A stretch of 64,000 bases of DNA, taken from an uncultured Prevotella sp. (GTDB lineage Bacteria; Bacteroidota; Bacteroidia; Bacteroidales; Bacteroidaceae). Each line of letters opens with the position of its first letter. The stretch's first letter is position 1. Positions 41,947 through 51,081 of this stretch are shown one piece after another. The DNA lies in assembly GCA_946415755.1 (NCBI GenBank), contig CAMKTS010000016.1, positions 1 through 64,000 of the forward strand. Reading direction: 5' to 3'. Made by a program: the position numbers and the translations under genes. The notes beneath the pieces are model-generated. The model did no database searches and was not told the DNA's origin. It saw only the letters and a list, made by a program, of their open reading frames with translations.

Positions 41947-43398
41947 TTATTTCTTTTTAAAATATTTTCCGATGACGGGGAGGCTGGCCAGCGGCAGGTC
42001 GCGCCTGATGATTACCCCTGCGAACACCACAACAAGCAGGGTGTTGAAAGCCAGTGAGGCAAGGGTAGGCCAATCGTTGGCGGCACGCATGAATCCATAA
42101 AGGATAAAGGCCAATACGACATAGAACGAAATGTCCTTCAGCGGATAGTTGATGGGATAGTATTTCTGTCCTACGAAATAGGAGATGAGCATCGCCACGC
42201 CATAACCCGCGAATCCTCCCCAGGCGCAGGCTATGTAGCCGTAGCGGGGCACGAAGATGATGTTGACCAATAGCAGCACGGCACAGCCTAGACCAGAGAA
42301 CACGGCACCCCAGATGGTCTTGTCGATGACCTTATACCAGAAGGACAGGTTGAAGTAGACACCCATCATGATCTCTGCGGCCATGACGATAGGCACCACC
42401 TTCAGTCCTACCCAGTAGTCCTGGTTGGGGACGACGATGCGCTTCAGGATGTCCATATACCCCACCACTAACAGGAAGGCCAACAGCGTGAAGATGATGA
42501 AATACTTCATGGCCTTGGCATACATCTCGTGCTGGTCTTTGTCCTTGACACCTGCGAAGACGATAGGTTCGTAGGCAAAGCGGAAGGCCTGCGTGATCAT
42601 CGCCATGATCATGGCTATCTTCGAACAGGCACCATAGATGCCCAGCTGCTCCAGCATGTCGCCGTCCTGGTAGATATAGGGAAACAGCATCTTGTCGGCC
42701 GTCTGGTTCAGAATACCGGCTATGCCCAGCACCAGGATAGGCCACGAGTAGCTGAGCATGGTGCGCAGCAGCTTGGTATCGAGTTTCCAGCGGAACCCCG
42801 TATACTCCGTCAGCAGGCAGACCGCCAACATCACCGTACACACCAGGTTGATATAGAAGGCATACCCCACGTCCTTGCCGTCCATGAAATAGAAATAGAT
42901 GAGGTTCAGCAGGATGCTGACGGCAATGTTCAGCAGCTTGAGGGCAGCAAACTTGATGGCTTTCTTCTGCTGGCGCAGATGGGCAAAGGGAATGCACAGG
43001 AAGGCATCGATGGCTACCGTGACGGCCATCACACCGACATAGTCGGGATGGTCGGCATAGCCCATCAGCTGGCTGATGGGGGAGAGGAGCAGCAATACCA
43101 GCACGGCAAAGAGCAGCGATACCGTACCTACGCTGATGAGCGTGGTGCCGTAGACCGTCTGCGAGTCGGTGTGCGTCTTGTTAGTGAAACGGAAGTAGGT
43201 GGTCTCCATGCCAAACGTCAGCACCACCAGCACCAGTGCCACGTATGCATAGATGTTGGTGATGATGCCATAGCCGCCGCTGGCGGCAGAGAGCTGCGCC
43301 GTATAGAGGGGCACCAGCAGGTAGTTCAGGAACCTTCCGATGATGCTCGACAGGCCGTAGATGGCGGTGTCCTTGAAGATGTTAGTTAGCTTTCCCAT
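41947..43398 (-). CDS. oligosaccharide flippase family membrane protein
   Basis: The 483-residue protein is almost entirely hydrophobic, with about 14 membrane segments and a start (MGKLTNIFKDTAIYGLSSII) typical of Wzx/MurJ-like flippases of the MOP superfamily. TAIYGLSSIIGRFLNYLLVPLYT and the paired GMETTYFRF segment are family-like. It would move lipid-linked sugars across the inner membrane for capsule, O-antigen or glycan assembly. No glycosyltransferase genes are next to it, so the cargo is unknown. The gap to the upstream gene is a CGAAACATCGAAGC repeat. Confidence 0.85.
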   Translation of the reverse strand: MGKLTNIFKDTAIYGLSSIIGRFLNYLLVPLYTAQLSAASGGYGIITNIYAYVALVLVVLTFGMETTYFRFTNKTHTDSQTVYGTTLISVGTVSLLFAVLVLLLLSPISQLMGYADHPDYVGVMAVTVAIDAFLCIPFAHLRQQKKAIKFAALKLLNIAVSILLNLIYFYFMDGKDVGYAFYINLVCTVMLAVCLLTEYTGFRWKLDTKLLRTMLSYSWPILVLGIAGILNQTADKMLFPYIYQDGDMLEQLGIYGACSKIAMIMAMITQAFRFAYEPIVFAGVKDKDQHEMYAKAMKYFIIFTLLAFLLVVGYMDILKRIVVPNQDYWVGLKVVPIVMAAEIMMGVYFNLSFWYKVIDKTIWGAVFSGLGCAVLLLVNIIFVPRYGYIACAWGGFAGYGVAMLISYFVGQKYYPINYPLKDISFYVVLAFILYGFMRAANDWPTLASLAFNTLLVVVFAGVIIRRDLPLASLPVIGKYFKKK

Positions 43399-43404
43399 GG
43401 TTTT

Positions 43405-43460
43405 ATTTCGTTATTTCGAGGCTTCGATGTTTCGATGCTTCGATGTTTCGAGGTTTCGAC
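43405..43460. repeat. CGAAACATCGAAGC tandem repeat between flippase and SpmA/B genes
   Basis: Degenerate 7- to 8-bp TTCGATG and TTCGAGG units fill the whole gap between the two minus-strand genes. No promoter motif is visible here, so the flippase gene may be read from the SpmA/B promoter. Confidence 0.7.
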
Positions 43461-43461
43461 A

Positions 43462-44751
43462 TTACCCAAAGAACAGGTAGCAGATTGCGATGGCGGCAAT
43501 GATGCCAGCCAGATCGGCCAGCAGACCGCAGCTGACGGCGTGGCGGGTGTTCTTGATGCCCACGCTGCCGAAGTAGACGGCGAGGATATAGAACGTGGTG
43601 TCGGTGCTGCCCTGGAAGATGCACGACAGGCGTCCTACGAAGGAGTCGGCACCGTAGGTGGTCATGGCATCGACCATCATGCCACGGGCACCGCTGCCAC
43701 TGAGCGGTTTCATCAGGGCCGTCGGCATGGCATCGACCCACTGGGCATTCATGCCCGTCAGCTCGACGCACCACCGCATGCCGCCAATGAGCATGTCCAT
43801 GGCTCCGCTGGCGCGAAAAACGCCGATTCCAACGAGGATAGCCACCAGATAGGGGATGATACGCACGGCAGTCTGGAAACCGTCCTTGGCACCCTCGATG
43901 AAGGCATCGTAGACGTTGACCTTCTTGCGCACACCCGCCAGGATGAAGGCGCAGATGATGGTCATCAGCAGGATGTTGGCCGCCGTGGTACTCACCTTGT
44001 TCATCATGTCGGGATCCATCTGTGAGAAGCCCCAGATGATACCAGCCACAACGGCACAGGCACCGCCCAGCGTGAGCAGTATGGTGCGGTTAATGAGGTT
44101 GATGCGCTGGTAGAGCGAGGTGACGATGATGCCGGTGAGCGTCGAGAAGAAGGTGGCCAGCAGGATGGGGATGAAGATGTCGGTGGGCTGTGCGGCACCC
44201 ATCTGGGCACGGTATACCATGATGCTGACGGGGATGAGCGTCAGTCCGCTGGTGTTGAGCACGAGGAACATGATCATCGGGTTCGATGCCGTCACCTTCA
44301 GTTGCTGGAATTCGTCGTCGCTGATGGCGCCACTATCTTTCTTAACTCTTAACTCTTCATTCTTAACTTCTTCCATCTGTTCCATAGCCTTCAGGCCGAG
44401 GGGCGTGGCGGCATTGTCGAGTCCCAGCATGTTGGCAGCGATATTCATAAAGATGCTGCCCGTGACGGGATGTCCCTTGGGGATGTCGGGAAACAGTTTG
44501 GTAAACACGGGTGACAGCAGGCGTGCCAGCACGTTGACCACACCGCCCTTCTCACCGATTTTCATCACGCCGAGCCATAGCGACAGCACGCCTGTCAGTC
44601 CGAGGGAAATCTCAAACGCCGTCTTCGACGAAGAGAACGTGGAGTCCATCATGGCCGGAAACACCTCGTAGTCGCCCATCAGCAGCAGCTTGGCTGCCGC
44701 AATGACGAAAGCCACGAGAAAAAAAGCTATCCAAATATAATTCAGTACCAT
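43462..44751 (-). CDS. SpmA/SpmB-type nucleoside-recognition membrane protein
   Basis: The start at 44751 (MVLNYIWIAFFLVAFVIAAA) gives 429 residues; a longer frame begins at 44826 but precedes the promoter. The first half matches SpmA (NMLGLDNAATPLGLKAMEQM, then NPMIMFLVLNTSGLTLIP) and the second half SpmB (FIEGAKDGFQTAVRIIPYLVAI, GSTDTTFYILAVYFGSVGI), a fusion common outside spore formers. It is a multi-helix inner-membrane protein with nucleoside-recognition domains; transport is suspected. A loop of the SpmA half (VKNEELRVKKD) is encoded by an AAGAGTTAAGAATG repeat. Its promoter TTTG-N20-TACCTTTG ends just nine bases before the ATG. Confidence 0.85.
   Translation of the reverse strand: MVLNYIWIAFFLVAFVIAAAKLLLMGDYEVFPAMMDSTFSSSKTAFEISLGLTGVLSLWLGVMKIGEKGGVVNVLARLLSPVFTKLFPDIPKGHPVTGSIFMNIAANMLGLDNAATPLGLKAMEQMEEVKNEELRVKKDSGAISDDEFQQLKVTASNPMIMFLVLNTSGLTLIPVSIMVYRAQMGAAQPTDIFIPILLATFFSTLTGIIVTSLYQRINLINRTILLTLGGACAVVAGIIWGFSQMDPDMMNKVSTTAANILLMTIICAFILAGVRKKVNVYDAFIEGAKDGFQTAVRIIPYLVAILVGIGVFRASGAMDMLIGGMRWCVELTGMNAQWVDAMPTALMKPLSGSGARGMMVDAMTTYGADSFVGRLSCIFQGSTDTTFYILAVYFGSVGIKNTRHAVSCGLLADLAGIIAAIAICYLFFG
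44339..44372 (-). repeat. in-frame AAGAGTTAAGAATG repeat in the SpmA/SpmB gene
   Basis: The repeat on the minus strand encodes VKNEELRVKK between the conserved AMEQM and the NPMIMFL segment. Relatives have a short loop there. Confidence 0.7.
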
Positions 44752-44759
44752 ATTGGTGA

Positions 44760-44791
44760 CAAAGGTAATACTTTTCCGTGAAACAGCCAAA
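44760..44791 (-). promoter_or_regulatory. promoter of the SpmA/SpmB-type gene
   Basis: Minus strand TTTG (44791-44788), 20 bases, TACCTTTG (44767-44760). The expected transcript start is within a few bases of the ATG, so the leader is very short. Confidence 0.7.
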
Positions 44792-44799
44792 ACAATCAG

Positions 44800-44839
44800 C
44801 AAAAAAAAGAGGGGTGCTTGCATCACGCAGGCACCCCTC
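44800..44839 (-). terminator. rho-independent terminator of the 755-residue LruC gene
   Basis: On the minus strand a 9-bp stem GAGGGGTGC / GCACCCCTC with a 13-base loop is followed by eight T residues (44808-44801). It stops the LruC gene 33 bp after its end. Confidence 0.9.
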
Positions 44840-44871
44840 CCGTATAAACTATTAAGTATTTGATGTATTGC

Positions 44872-47139
44872 TTACCATCTCACTACCTTGCCGGTAGGAT
44901 TCTTGTACCAATCGGGATTGGTGGTTATGTTGGCACCCCACTCGCCAAACTGGCTGTATGCATCGCTGATGCGGACGCGCTCCTGCGGCCAGAACCACTT
45001 GCCGTTCTCGTCGCCGCTGACAATGACGCAGAAGGGCGTCTGGCCAGCAGCGGGCTTGCCTACCGTTACGATGGTGCCATCGGCACGCTCTACCTTGATG
45101 TTGATGTTCAGGTCAGCAGGTGTGGTGCCGGCGGGAATGTCAACCTGGCCTAACGTTGCGATGGGAACACCGACGAGAGCACCCTGGGTGTTAGCACAGA
45201 AGCTGCCATAGGTGTGGACTTCACTGCCGAGCTGGGTGGAACCGTTGAAGACGGTAGACAGCAGCGTACCGCCGATGGCGCACAGCTCTACGGTCGACTT
45301 GCTGTTCTCGTCGGGAGTGCTGACGCGTACCACCACGTCGTTGAAGTCGAAGTCGTCGGTATCACCCAGGTCTTCGAAGGCGAAGTAGATCCAGCTTGAT
45401 TCGGGTTCCTTATTGCCACCGCTGCTGAATCCGTTGCCACAGCCTTCCTCATCGGCTTCGACGGTGTAGGAGGGTGATGTACCCATCAGACAGGTGCGGC
45501 GGTCATCGGTAACGTTGGTATTGTTGGCCCATGTCCAGTTGTTCTTATTGGCCACATTGCTCTTATACCACTGCGAATTCTCATCTTGCTTCCACTCGAA
45601 GGCATCAGGATTGATGGTGGTATAGTTCAGACCGTTGAACCAACCATAGATCAGTTTACCGGCAGCGTTGGTATCATAGCCGCCGTTGTAGATTTCTACG
45701 GCTTCATTATAGTTCTCAGGAATGATCAGTTCCACGTGGTCGAGCATCTGGGTGCCGGGCATGTTCTGTGTAAAGTTGACGTATGATACTTGGTTGGTGA
45801 CTTCGAAGATGGCATTGTCGCCACTGGTGGGACCCCATACGCCGAAGTTGTTGACATTGATGTCGCCCTTGTTCTTCAGATAGGCTGCAGGACCCATGTA
45901 CAGGGTGATGTCGCCATTGTTGCTGCCAGCCAGTTCCAGAGAACCGCACTCTACATAGGAGCCGCCGTCCAGCTTCGAGCTGTTGCCGAGCTGCAGCTTG
46001 CCGATGACATTCAGGTTACAAGCGTTTTCAATTGACATGCCAGCACCACCGACAGAAGCCAGCGTGGCATGACCCATGTTCACCAGTTTGCCAGGAGCGG
46101 CATTGGTTCCGGCAGGACTGCTCAGGGCAGGATTGTTCTCGCCCTCTACGCCACCGATTGTTCCAGCATTGTAGAGTGTACCGCCGTTGATATTGATTTC
46201 TTTTACGGTGATGATACCAGCATTGTAGCTATAGGTCTCAGTACCATTGGAGAACTGCAGCTGACCGTCGCCAGTAATCTTACCACCCTTCTGGATGTAA
46301 ATCATACCCGTAGTGCCTGCCTCGTTGTTGGCATTGGTGCTCAGCATGTGACCGGCGGGAATGTTGATAACACCCTTCGGACCTACCACGATGACGCTAC
46401 CGCCATTGCAGCGCTGGTCTGCAGGAACATTCCAGGTACCCTCTACATATACAGACTGCTCACCGTAGGCCTGAATGCGCGGGATGTTGTCACTCCATGT
46501 CGTACCCTCGGGAATCACATACTTTGATACGGGATTGTCGGGCAGGGTGTTGTTGTTGTCTTCAGAGATGGCTGTCGTGCCAGAAGTATAGCTGGTCAGT
46601 GAGGGCATGGTCTGTGTTTCCACGCTCCAGCGGTTGCCCTCTGAGGCAGCACGCTTGGCATACTGAGGAGCATTGGCATTCGACTCACCGAAAGAGATGG
46701 TCGTCTCACCGCTTTCCATAGCGAAAGGCTTCACCATGGCATGACCGTTCTTGTCATAGAGGGCGGCATAGTAACCACCCACACCCGACGGACGGCTAAC
46801 AGTTATCTTCTTGCTGACACCAGAGGTCACTACCGTCTTGCTCAGATAAGCAGCACTTTTGTTGGTCAGCGGATTCTCTTCCGTGATGTAAAGTGTGTAC
46901 TCCTCGTTGTAGTTCAGGTTGACCATCACATTCACAGAGGAACCGGCAGTGGTGCTCCATGTCTGGCTGGCATCAATGTTCTGTCCGCCGAGTACCAAGC
47001 TCTTGAAATTGGCCTCATACTCTTTAGCGGTCTGTGAACTGTTGTTAGGCTGCTGATCCCATGCGTCGTGGTTACAGCTGGCAACTGTCAGTGCAATGGC
47101 TGTCAAAGCCACGCCTTTCATCAAATACTTCTTGTTCAT
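44872..47139 (-). CDS. LruC domain lipoprotein (755 aa)
   Basis: The protein has a lipoprotein signal peptide with lipobox VASC. An N-terminal SQTWSTTAGSSVNVMVN segment, a middle of repeated beta strands (INGGTLYNAGTIGGVEG, VYVEGTWNVP) and a C-terminal LruC/DUF4842-type domain with DTDDFDFNDVVVRVS follow in order. The DFNDVV motif is the family mark and looks like a calcium-binding or carbohydrate-related loop. A divergent paralogue lies at 47406-49916 with the same plan. It probably sits on the cell surface; ligand and role are unknown. Confidence 0.82.
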   Translation of the reverse strand: MNKKYLMKGVALTAIALTVASCNHDAWDQQPNNSSQTAKEYEANFKSLVLGGQNIDASQTWSTTAGSSVNVMVNLNYNEEYTLYITEENPLTNKSAAYLSKTVVTSGVSKKITVSRPSGVGGYYAALYDKNGHAMVKPFAMESGETTISFGESNANAPQYAKRAASEGNRWSVETQTMPSLTSYTSGTTAISEDNNNTLPDNPVSKYVIPEGTTWSDNIPRIQAYGEQSVYVEGTWNVPADQRCNGGSVIVVGPKGVINIPAGHMLSTNANNEAGTTGMIYIQKGGKITGDGQLQFSNGTETYSYNAGIITVKEININGGTLYNAGTIGGVEGENNPALSSPAGTNAAPGKLVNMGHATLASVGGAGMSIENACNLNVIGKLQLGNSSKLDGGSYVECGSLELAGSNNGDITLYMGPAAYLKNKGDINVNNFGVWGPTSGDNAIFEVTNQVSYVNFTQNMPGTQMLDHVELIIPENYNEAVEIYNGGYDTNAAGKLIYGWFNGLNYTTINPDAFEWKQDENSQWYKSNVANKNNWTWANNTNVTDDRRTCLMGTSPSYTVEADEEGCGNGFSSGGNKEPESSWIYFAFEDLGDTDDFDFNDVVVRVSTPDENSKSTVELCAIGGTLLSTVFNGSTQLGSEVHTYGSFCANTQGALVGVPIATLGQVDIPAGTTPADLNINIKVERADGTIVTVGKPAAGQTPFCVIVSGDENGKWFWPQERVRISDAYSQFGEWGANITTNPDWYKNPTGKVVRW

Positions 47140-47405
47140 AGATTAATATTGTTATAAATGGTTTTAAAAAAAATTACGTAATTTCGTTGCAAAGGTATTC
47201 AATTTTTTTTAACAGGTGAAATATTTTTTATGTTTTTTATTAAAAAAATCCGTAAAGGATTGCGTAAAACATGATATGACAAGGCACGGCAAGGAGGAAA
47301 GAAATGTTAAAAAAGCAATAAAGTGCTACAAGTTCAAGATATTTTCACTAACTTTGTCGGCAGTTATCGATACATTTTATAAAAAGCAATTGCAAACAGA
47401 AGACT
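47140..47405. promoter_or_regulatory. divergent promoter region between the two LruC genes
   Basis: Minus-strand TACCTTTG (47190-47197) serves the 755-residue gene and plus-strand TAACTTTG (47349-47356) the 836-residue gene. The 266-bp region is AT-rich and no gene was seen in it. Confidence 0.6.
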
Positions 47406-49916
47406 ATGAAAAGTAAAGTTTTAATCGGTTTAGGCTTGCTGGCGTTGGGAGTAACGTCGTGCAAGAAGGATGTCGTCTTCGACCAGGAAGCTTACAATAA
47501 CCTGGTGAAGCAGTCCTTCGTCGTGGAGAATGTAGACCCCAGCCACACATGGGCTACCATGGGTACGGCAACGGCCAACATTACCGTGAACGGAGACTAT
47601 GGGGCAAAATACAAGGTGGCCATCTATCTGGAGAACCCCATGACGGGCAGTGCCGTAACAAAGGTTTTTCAGGGAGAAGTGAACAGTGGCAATACCCTGC
47701 AGGGGTCCGTCACCTATCCCTTATCGCAGGACTATGTCTATATCGGCATCTTCGACCAGGCTGGTCGTAGGGTGGTGCTTAACGCGCCTATCCAGAACGG
47801 TGTCATCCGGGCCAGCTATGGCGGCAGTGCCACGGCGAACAGTAGGGCACACCGCGTTACAGAGGCTGAGACGGCACAGTATGCCAAGACGGCGGACGAC
47901 TACCTGAATCCGGCCAAAGACCAATGGGGCAATCAGCTGAACACACAGCAGATTACCGTTGACGGCATGAAGGCTTACGGCACGTTTACCGATGACGATA
48001 TTGCACAGCAGTCGACACTGACGAATGTGCTTCGCTATGAGTGGAATGCCGAGAAGAATGCCAACGATGAGTATTATATCGCCGACGGCAAGCATTTCCG
48101 TGTGGCCAGCGGCACTACCATCACCAAGGTGTTTCATGTCAATGGCACTTATGGCGTATATAATGATGTGGTCATCTACGTCGAGGGTAAGATGCACCTC
48201 AACGGTAATACCCTCAACGGTCCTACCATCGTTGTGGCCAGTGGCGGTGAGCTGATCATCGACGGTGATACGAAATGTACCAATGCTGGACGCTTTGTCA
48301 TCCTGCCAGGTGGTAAGTTGACCGGTGCCGACGGTGTGCTGTGGGACAACAGCAACGGCAGCTTCTGCTATAATGCAGGAAGCATCGACTTCAAGGGTAC
48401 GCTGAACCTGAACGGTACCAACTTCTATAACAACGGAACGGTGAATGTCGACATCCTGACAGGTGCCGCCGGTGATACCAAGTTCACCAACTTCGGACGT
48501 GTCACCGCCCGTACCAACAGCTATTCCGGCAGCACCTACAACCAGACGTGGGTGAACGGCTGCTACGTACACTTCACCGAGTCGGCAGGTCTGGGCACCT
48601 CTGTCATGCTCACCGGCAGCCGCTTTGATATTGACGGCGACTGCACGCCGATGGCGGGCACCTGTGAGATGCATACGCAGAGCGAGCTGAAGGTGGCTGG
48701 TATGCTGAAACTGAACGGTAACAGCTTTAACGGCCCCACTACAGCTGGTGAGTACGCCATTGTCAAGACATCAAAGTTGTATGCCACATATACGGATGCC
48801 ATCAGCGTCAGCGGACTGGTATACTTTGACTTCAATCCCAACGAGATTTACGGAAAAGACCAGAACGAGAATCTCAACTACAAGACCGAGATGAGTGAAA
48901 ACGACTATCAGTACAGTGCTGCTGCCGGTATTCTTAACTATAAGATTCAATACTGGGTCAATGAAGAGAATGCCCTGAATGAGATTACCATCCCGGAGGG
49001 TTGCGGCGGTACTGGCTTCAACTCCGGTGGCAATGAGGGCGGTGACGAACCGGATGAGACCCCGCTGACCTACCGCTACTGCTTCGAGGACAACTTCCCC
49101 GATGCCGGCGACTATGACTTCAACGACGTGGTGATGAGCGTCACGCCAAGCATCAACGACAAGACCGTGACCCTCAAGGTGAGCCTTGATGCCGTGGGTG
49201 CCACCAAGACCATCGGTGCTGCCATCCGCCTCGTAGGCGTGAAGCGTTCCGACCTGGCCAGCGACCCTGCCGTGGTGCAGGGATTTGCATCGCCAGAGGG
49301 ACAGGGACTCGGCACCTATGCCAATATCAACACGATGGCCACCTTCGTCAACGAGGGCGTAGCTCCCAACAACACGCAGAACATGGTGGTGGTGCTCTTC
49401 AAGGATGCCCACTGGGCCATCAATCCTGTGAAGGGTAGCAACGGTGGTGTTCAGAATATGTTCTATAACACCGTGAAGCGCGGCGATGCGTATGGCAACA
49501 AGGCATACGTCACCCCCACGGAGGCTACCTATACCTTTACCTTCAATACGGTGGAGGCTGCCAACGTCATGCTCAGTCAAATTAACTACGACGTGTTTAT
49601 CGTAGAGCCGTACAACGGTGCCTACTGGGAGGTGCATACCGTGCCCTACAAGACCATGCAGGTCATCACGACTATCAAGCCCGCAGGCTATGAGCAGGCA
49701 TACGGCGACAACATGCCGTGGGCTATCTGCGTGCCGGTCACCAAGGATAACAACTTCAAGTATCCCAACGAGTGGCAGGTCATCGGCAGAAAGGCAGGCA
49801 GCGTGCTGTCGGGTGCCTACCAGGAGGCTGGTCACTCCTTCGGTGAGTGGGCTGAAGACCATACCAAGGCTACCGACTGGTATCTCTATCCCACCGCAGG
49901 ACTGGTATTCGAATAA
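47406..49916 (+). CDS. LruC domain lipoprotein (836 aa)
   Basis: The signal peptide MKSKVLIGLGLLALGV ends at lipobox VTSC. After a linker, SHTWATMGTATANITVNGDY matches the N-terminal segment of the divergent paralogue. The central part is beta-rich with repeated VYVEGKMHLNGNT-like strands. The C-terminal domain has YRYCFEDNFPDAGDYDFNDVVMSV, the LruC/DUF4842 mark. Both proteins have a Gly/Ser-rich spacer (GCGGTGFNSGG, compare GCGNGFSSGG) just before that domain. Export as an outer-membrane lipoprotein is likely. It is followed by a deaminase gene 99 bp later on the same strand. Confidence 0.82.
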   Translation: MKSKVLIGLGLLALGVTSCKKDVVFDQEAYNNLVKQSFVVENVDPSHTWATMGTATANITVNGDYGAKYKVAIYLENPMTGSAVTKVFQGEVNSGNTLQGSVTYPLSQDYVYIGIFDQAGRRVVLNAPIQNGVIRASYGGSATANSRAHRVTEAETAQYAKTADDYLNPAKDQWGNQLNTQQITVDGMKAYGTFTDDDIAQQSTLTNVLRYEWNAEKNANDEYYIADGKHFRVASGTTITKVFHVNGTYGVYNDVVIYVEGKMHLNGNTLNGPTIVVASGGELIIDGDTKCTNAGRFVILPGGKLTGADGVLWDNSNGSFCYNAGSIDFKGTLNLNGTNFYNNGTVNVDILTGAAGDTKFTNFGRVTARTNSYSGSTYNQTWVNGCYVHFTESAGLGTSVMLTGSRFDIDGDCTPMAGTCEMHTQSELKVAGMLKLNGNSFNGPTTAGEYAIVKTSKLYATYTDAISVSGLVYFDFNPNEIYGKDQNENLNYKTEMSENDYQYSAAAGILNYKIQYWVNEENALNEITIPEGCGGTGFNSGGNEGGDEPDETPLTYRYCFEDNFPDAGDYDFNDVVMSVTPSINDKTVTLKVSLDAVGATKTIGAAIRLVGVKRSDLASDPAVVQGFASPEGQGLGTYANINTMATFVNEGVAPNNTQNMVVVLFKDAHWAINPVKGSNGGVQNMFYNTVKRGDAYGNKAYVTPTEATYTFTFNTVEAANVMLSQINYDVFIVEPYNGAYWEVHTVPYKTMQVITTIKPAGYEQAYGDNMPWAICVPVTKDNNFKYPNEWQVIGRKAGSVLSGAYQEAGHSFGEWAEDHTKATDWYLYPTAGLVFE

Positions 49917-50015
49917 ACAACCGATTTAAAACATAATTTGATTCCATGTGCCGTCGCTGTGAAGCGGCGGCACATTACCCTAAAGGAAGACAACTATTCA
50001 CTAAAATACTGAGCT

Positions 50016-50495
50016 ATGAATATCACAGAGACTGACAAACAGATGATGCGGGAGGCTATCCGTCTCTCAGAGGAAAGCGTGAAGAACGGAGGAGGCCCCT
50101 TCGGCGCAGTCATTGCCAAGGACGGCAAGATGATTGCCGGTACGTCGAACTGCGTCACCCTGCACAACGACCCTACGGCACATGCCGAGGTGAGCTGCAT
50201 CCGCGAGGCCTGCCGACAACTGGGCACCTTCGACCTCAGCGGTTGTAAGATATACAGCTCGTGCGAGCCGTGTCCCATGTGTCTCGGTGCCATCTACTGG
50301 GCACACCTGGACTGCATCTACTATGCCAACAACCGCAAGGATGCCGCCGACATCGACTTCGATGACGACTTCATCTACCGTGAGCTGGAGAAGCCGATGG
50401 CCGACCGTTCCACACCCATCATCCCCATGCTGCGCGAAGAGGCACTGCCCGTCTTCCAGATGTGGGCTGAGAAGACCGACAAGACGGCCTACTAA
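50016..50495 (+). CDS. nucleoside/guanine deaminase (GuaD-like)
   Basis: The 159-residue protein has the cytidine-deaminase-like zinc motif: HAEVSCIREA with the His ligand and the catalytic Glu, then SSCEPCPMCLGA with two Cys ligands. The size, the GGGPFGAVIAKDG start and the acidic C-terminal tail fit the GuaD-type guanine deaminase more than tRNA adenosine deaminase. It would turn guanine into xanthine in purine salvage. No other purine gene is close. A strong 17-bp hairpin lies 26 bp after the stop. Confidence 0.82.
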   Translation: MNITETDKQMMREAIRLSEESVKNGGGPFGAVIAKDGKMIAGTSNCVTLHNDPTAHAEVSCIREACRQLGTFDLSGCKIYSSCEPCPMCLGAIYWAHLDCIYYANNRKDAADIDFDDDFIYRELEKPMADRSTPIIPMLREEALPVFQMWAEKTDKTAY

Positions 50496-50521
50496 GGGTA
50501 ACAGCTTTACGACAGAAGAAA

Positions 50522-50560
50522 ACAACACCCCCTCGGCAGTCTGTGCCGAGGGGGTGTTGT
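50522..50560. terminator. bidirectional terminator
   Basis: A perfect 17-bp stem ACAACACCCCCTCGGCA / TGCCGAGGGGGTGTTGT around loop GTCTG lies between the deaminase gene and the converging lipoprotein gene. Confidence 0.9.
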
Positions 50561-50583
50561 CGTAATGCAATAGACTTGCGCCT

Positions 50584-51066
50584 TTACTCTCCTGCAGCTA
50601 CCGTGCTATTGGTTTTGGAACCACTGAAGGTAATGTTGTATGGTCTTGAACTGCGTGGAGTGATGCGGATGGTGAGGGCAAAACTGACAGACAGTTGCCC
50701 GTTGTTGCTGATATTACCAACAATCTGGCTTGCGTCCTTGTAGTTAGAGAATACTGCGCCATCGTTGGCAAAACTGATGTTCGCCACTTTCTCGACATCA
50801 ATCTTCAAATCCGTACTAAGGAATTTGATATTTGCCACATAACCATTCTCGCCAGGAGTAAGATAGATGGTACCCTCGGCACTTTCCGGCTGGGCATTGG
50901 CATCATTCGACTGGATGCGCGTGAAGGTTCCGGTGTAGGTACCTTGCATTTCTACCGATGGTGCCTGTGAGTGGCTGTACTGCTGGTCGTCATCGTCGCT
51001 GCCGCAGGCTACAAGGGCGGCACAGACGGCCAGCATGGCAACTATTGAAAAGATGTACTTCTTCAT
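50584..51066 (-). CDS. beta-rich lipoprotein downstream of SusD
   Basis: The 160-residue protein has a lipobox (LVACGSDDDD) followed by an acidic linker. The body consists of alternating strands (MQGTYTGTFTRI, GTIYLTPGENGYVANIKFL, QLSVSFALTIRI) that look like a small calycin-like barrel. No motif gives a function. It follows SusD by 15 bp and precedes a strong terminator, so it is the last gene of the SusC-SusD operon and may help sugar binding at the surface. Confidence 0.65.
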   Translation of the reverse strand: MKKYIFSIVAMLAVCAALVACGSDDDDQQYSHSQAPSVEMQGTYTGTFTRIQSNDANAQPESAEGTIYLTPGENGYVANIKFLSTDLKIDVEKVANISFANDGAVFSNYKDASQIVGNISNNGQLSVSFALTIRITPRSSRPYNITFSGSKTNSTVAAGE

Positions 51067-51081
51067 ATTACTGTCATTGAT

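Noticed and set aside
47216..47416. 66-residue frame in the gap between the LruC genes
   Set aside because: AT-rich, no motif, overlaps the promoter and the start of the next gene.
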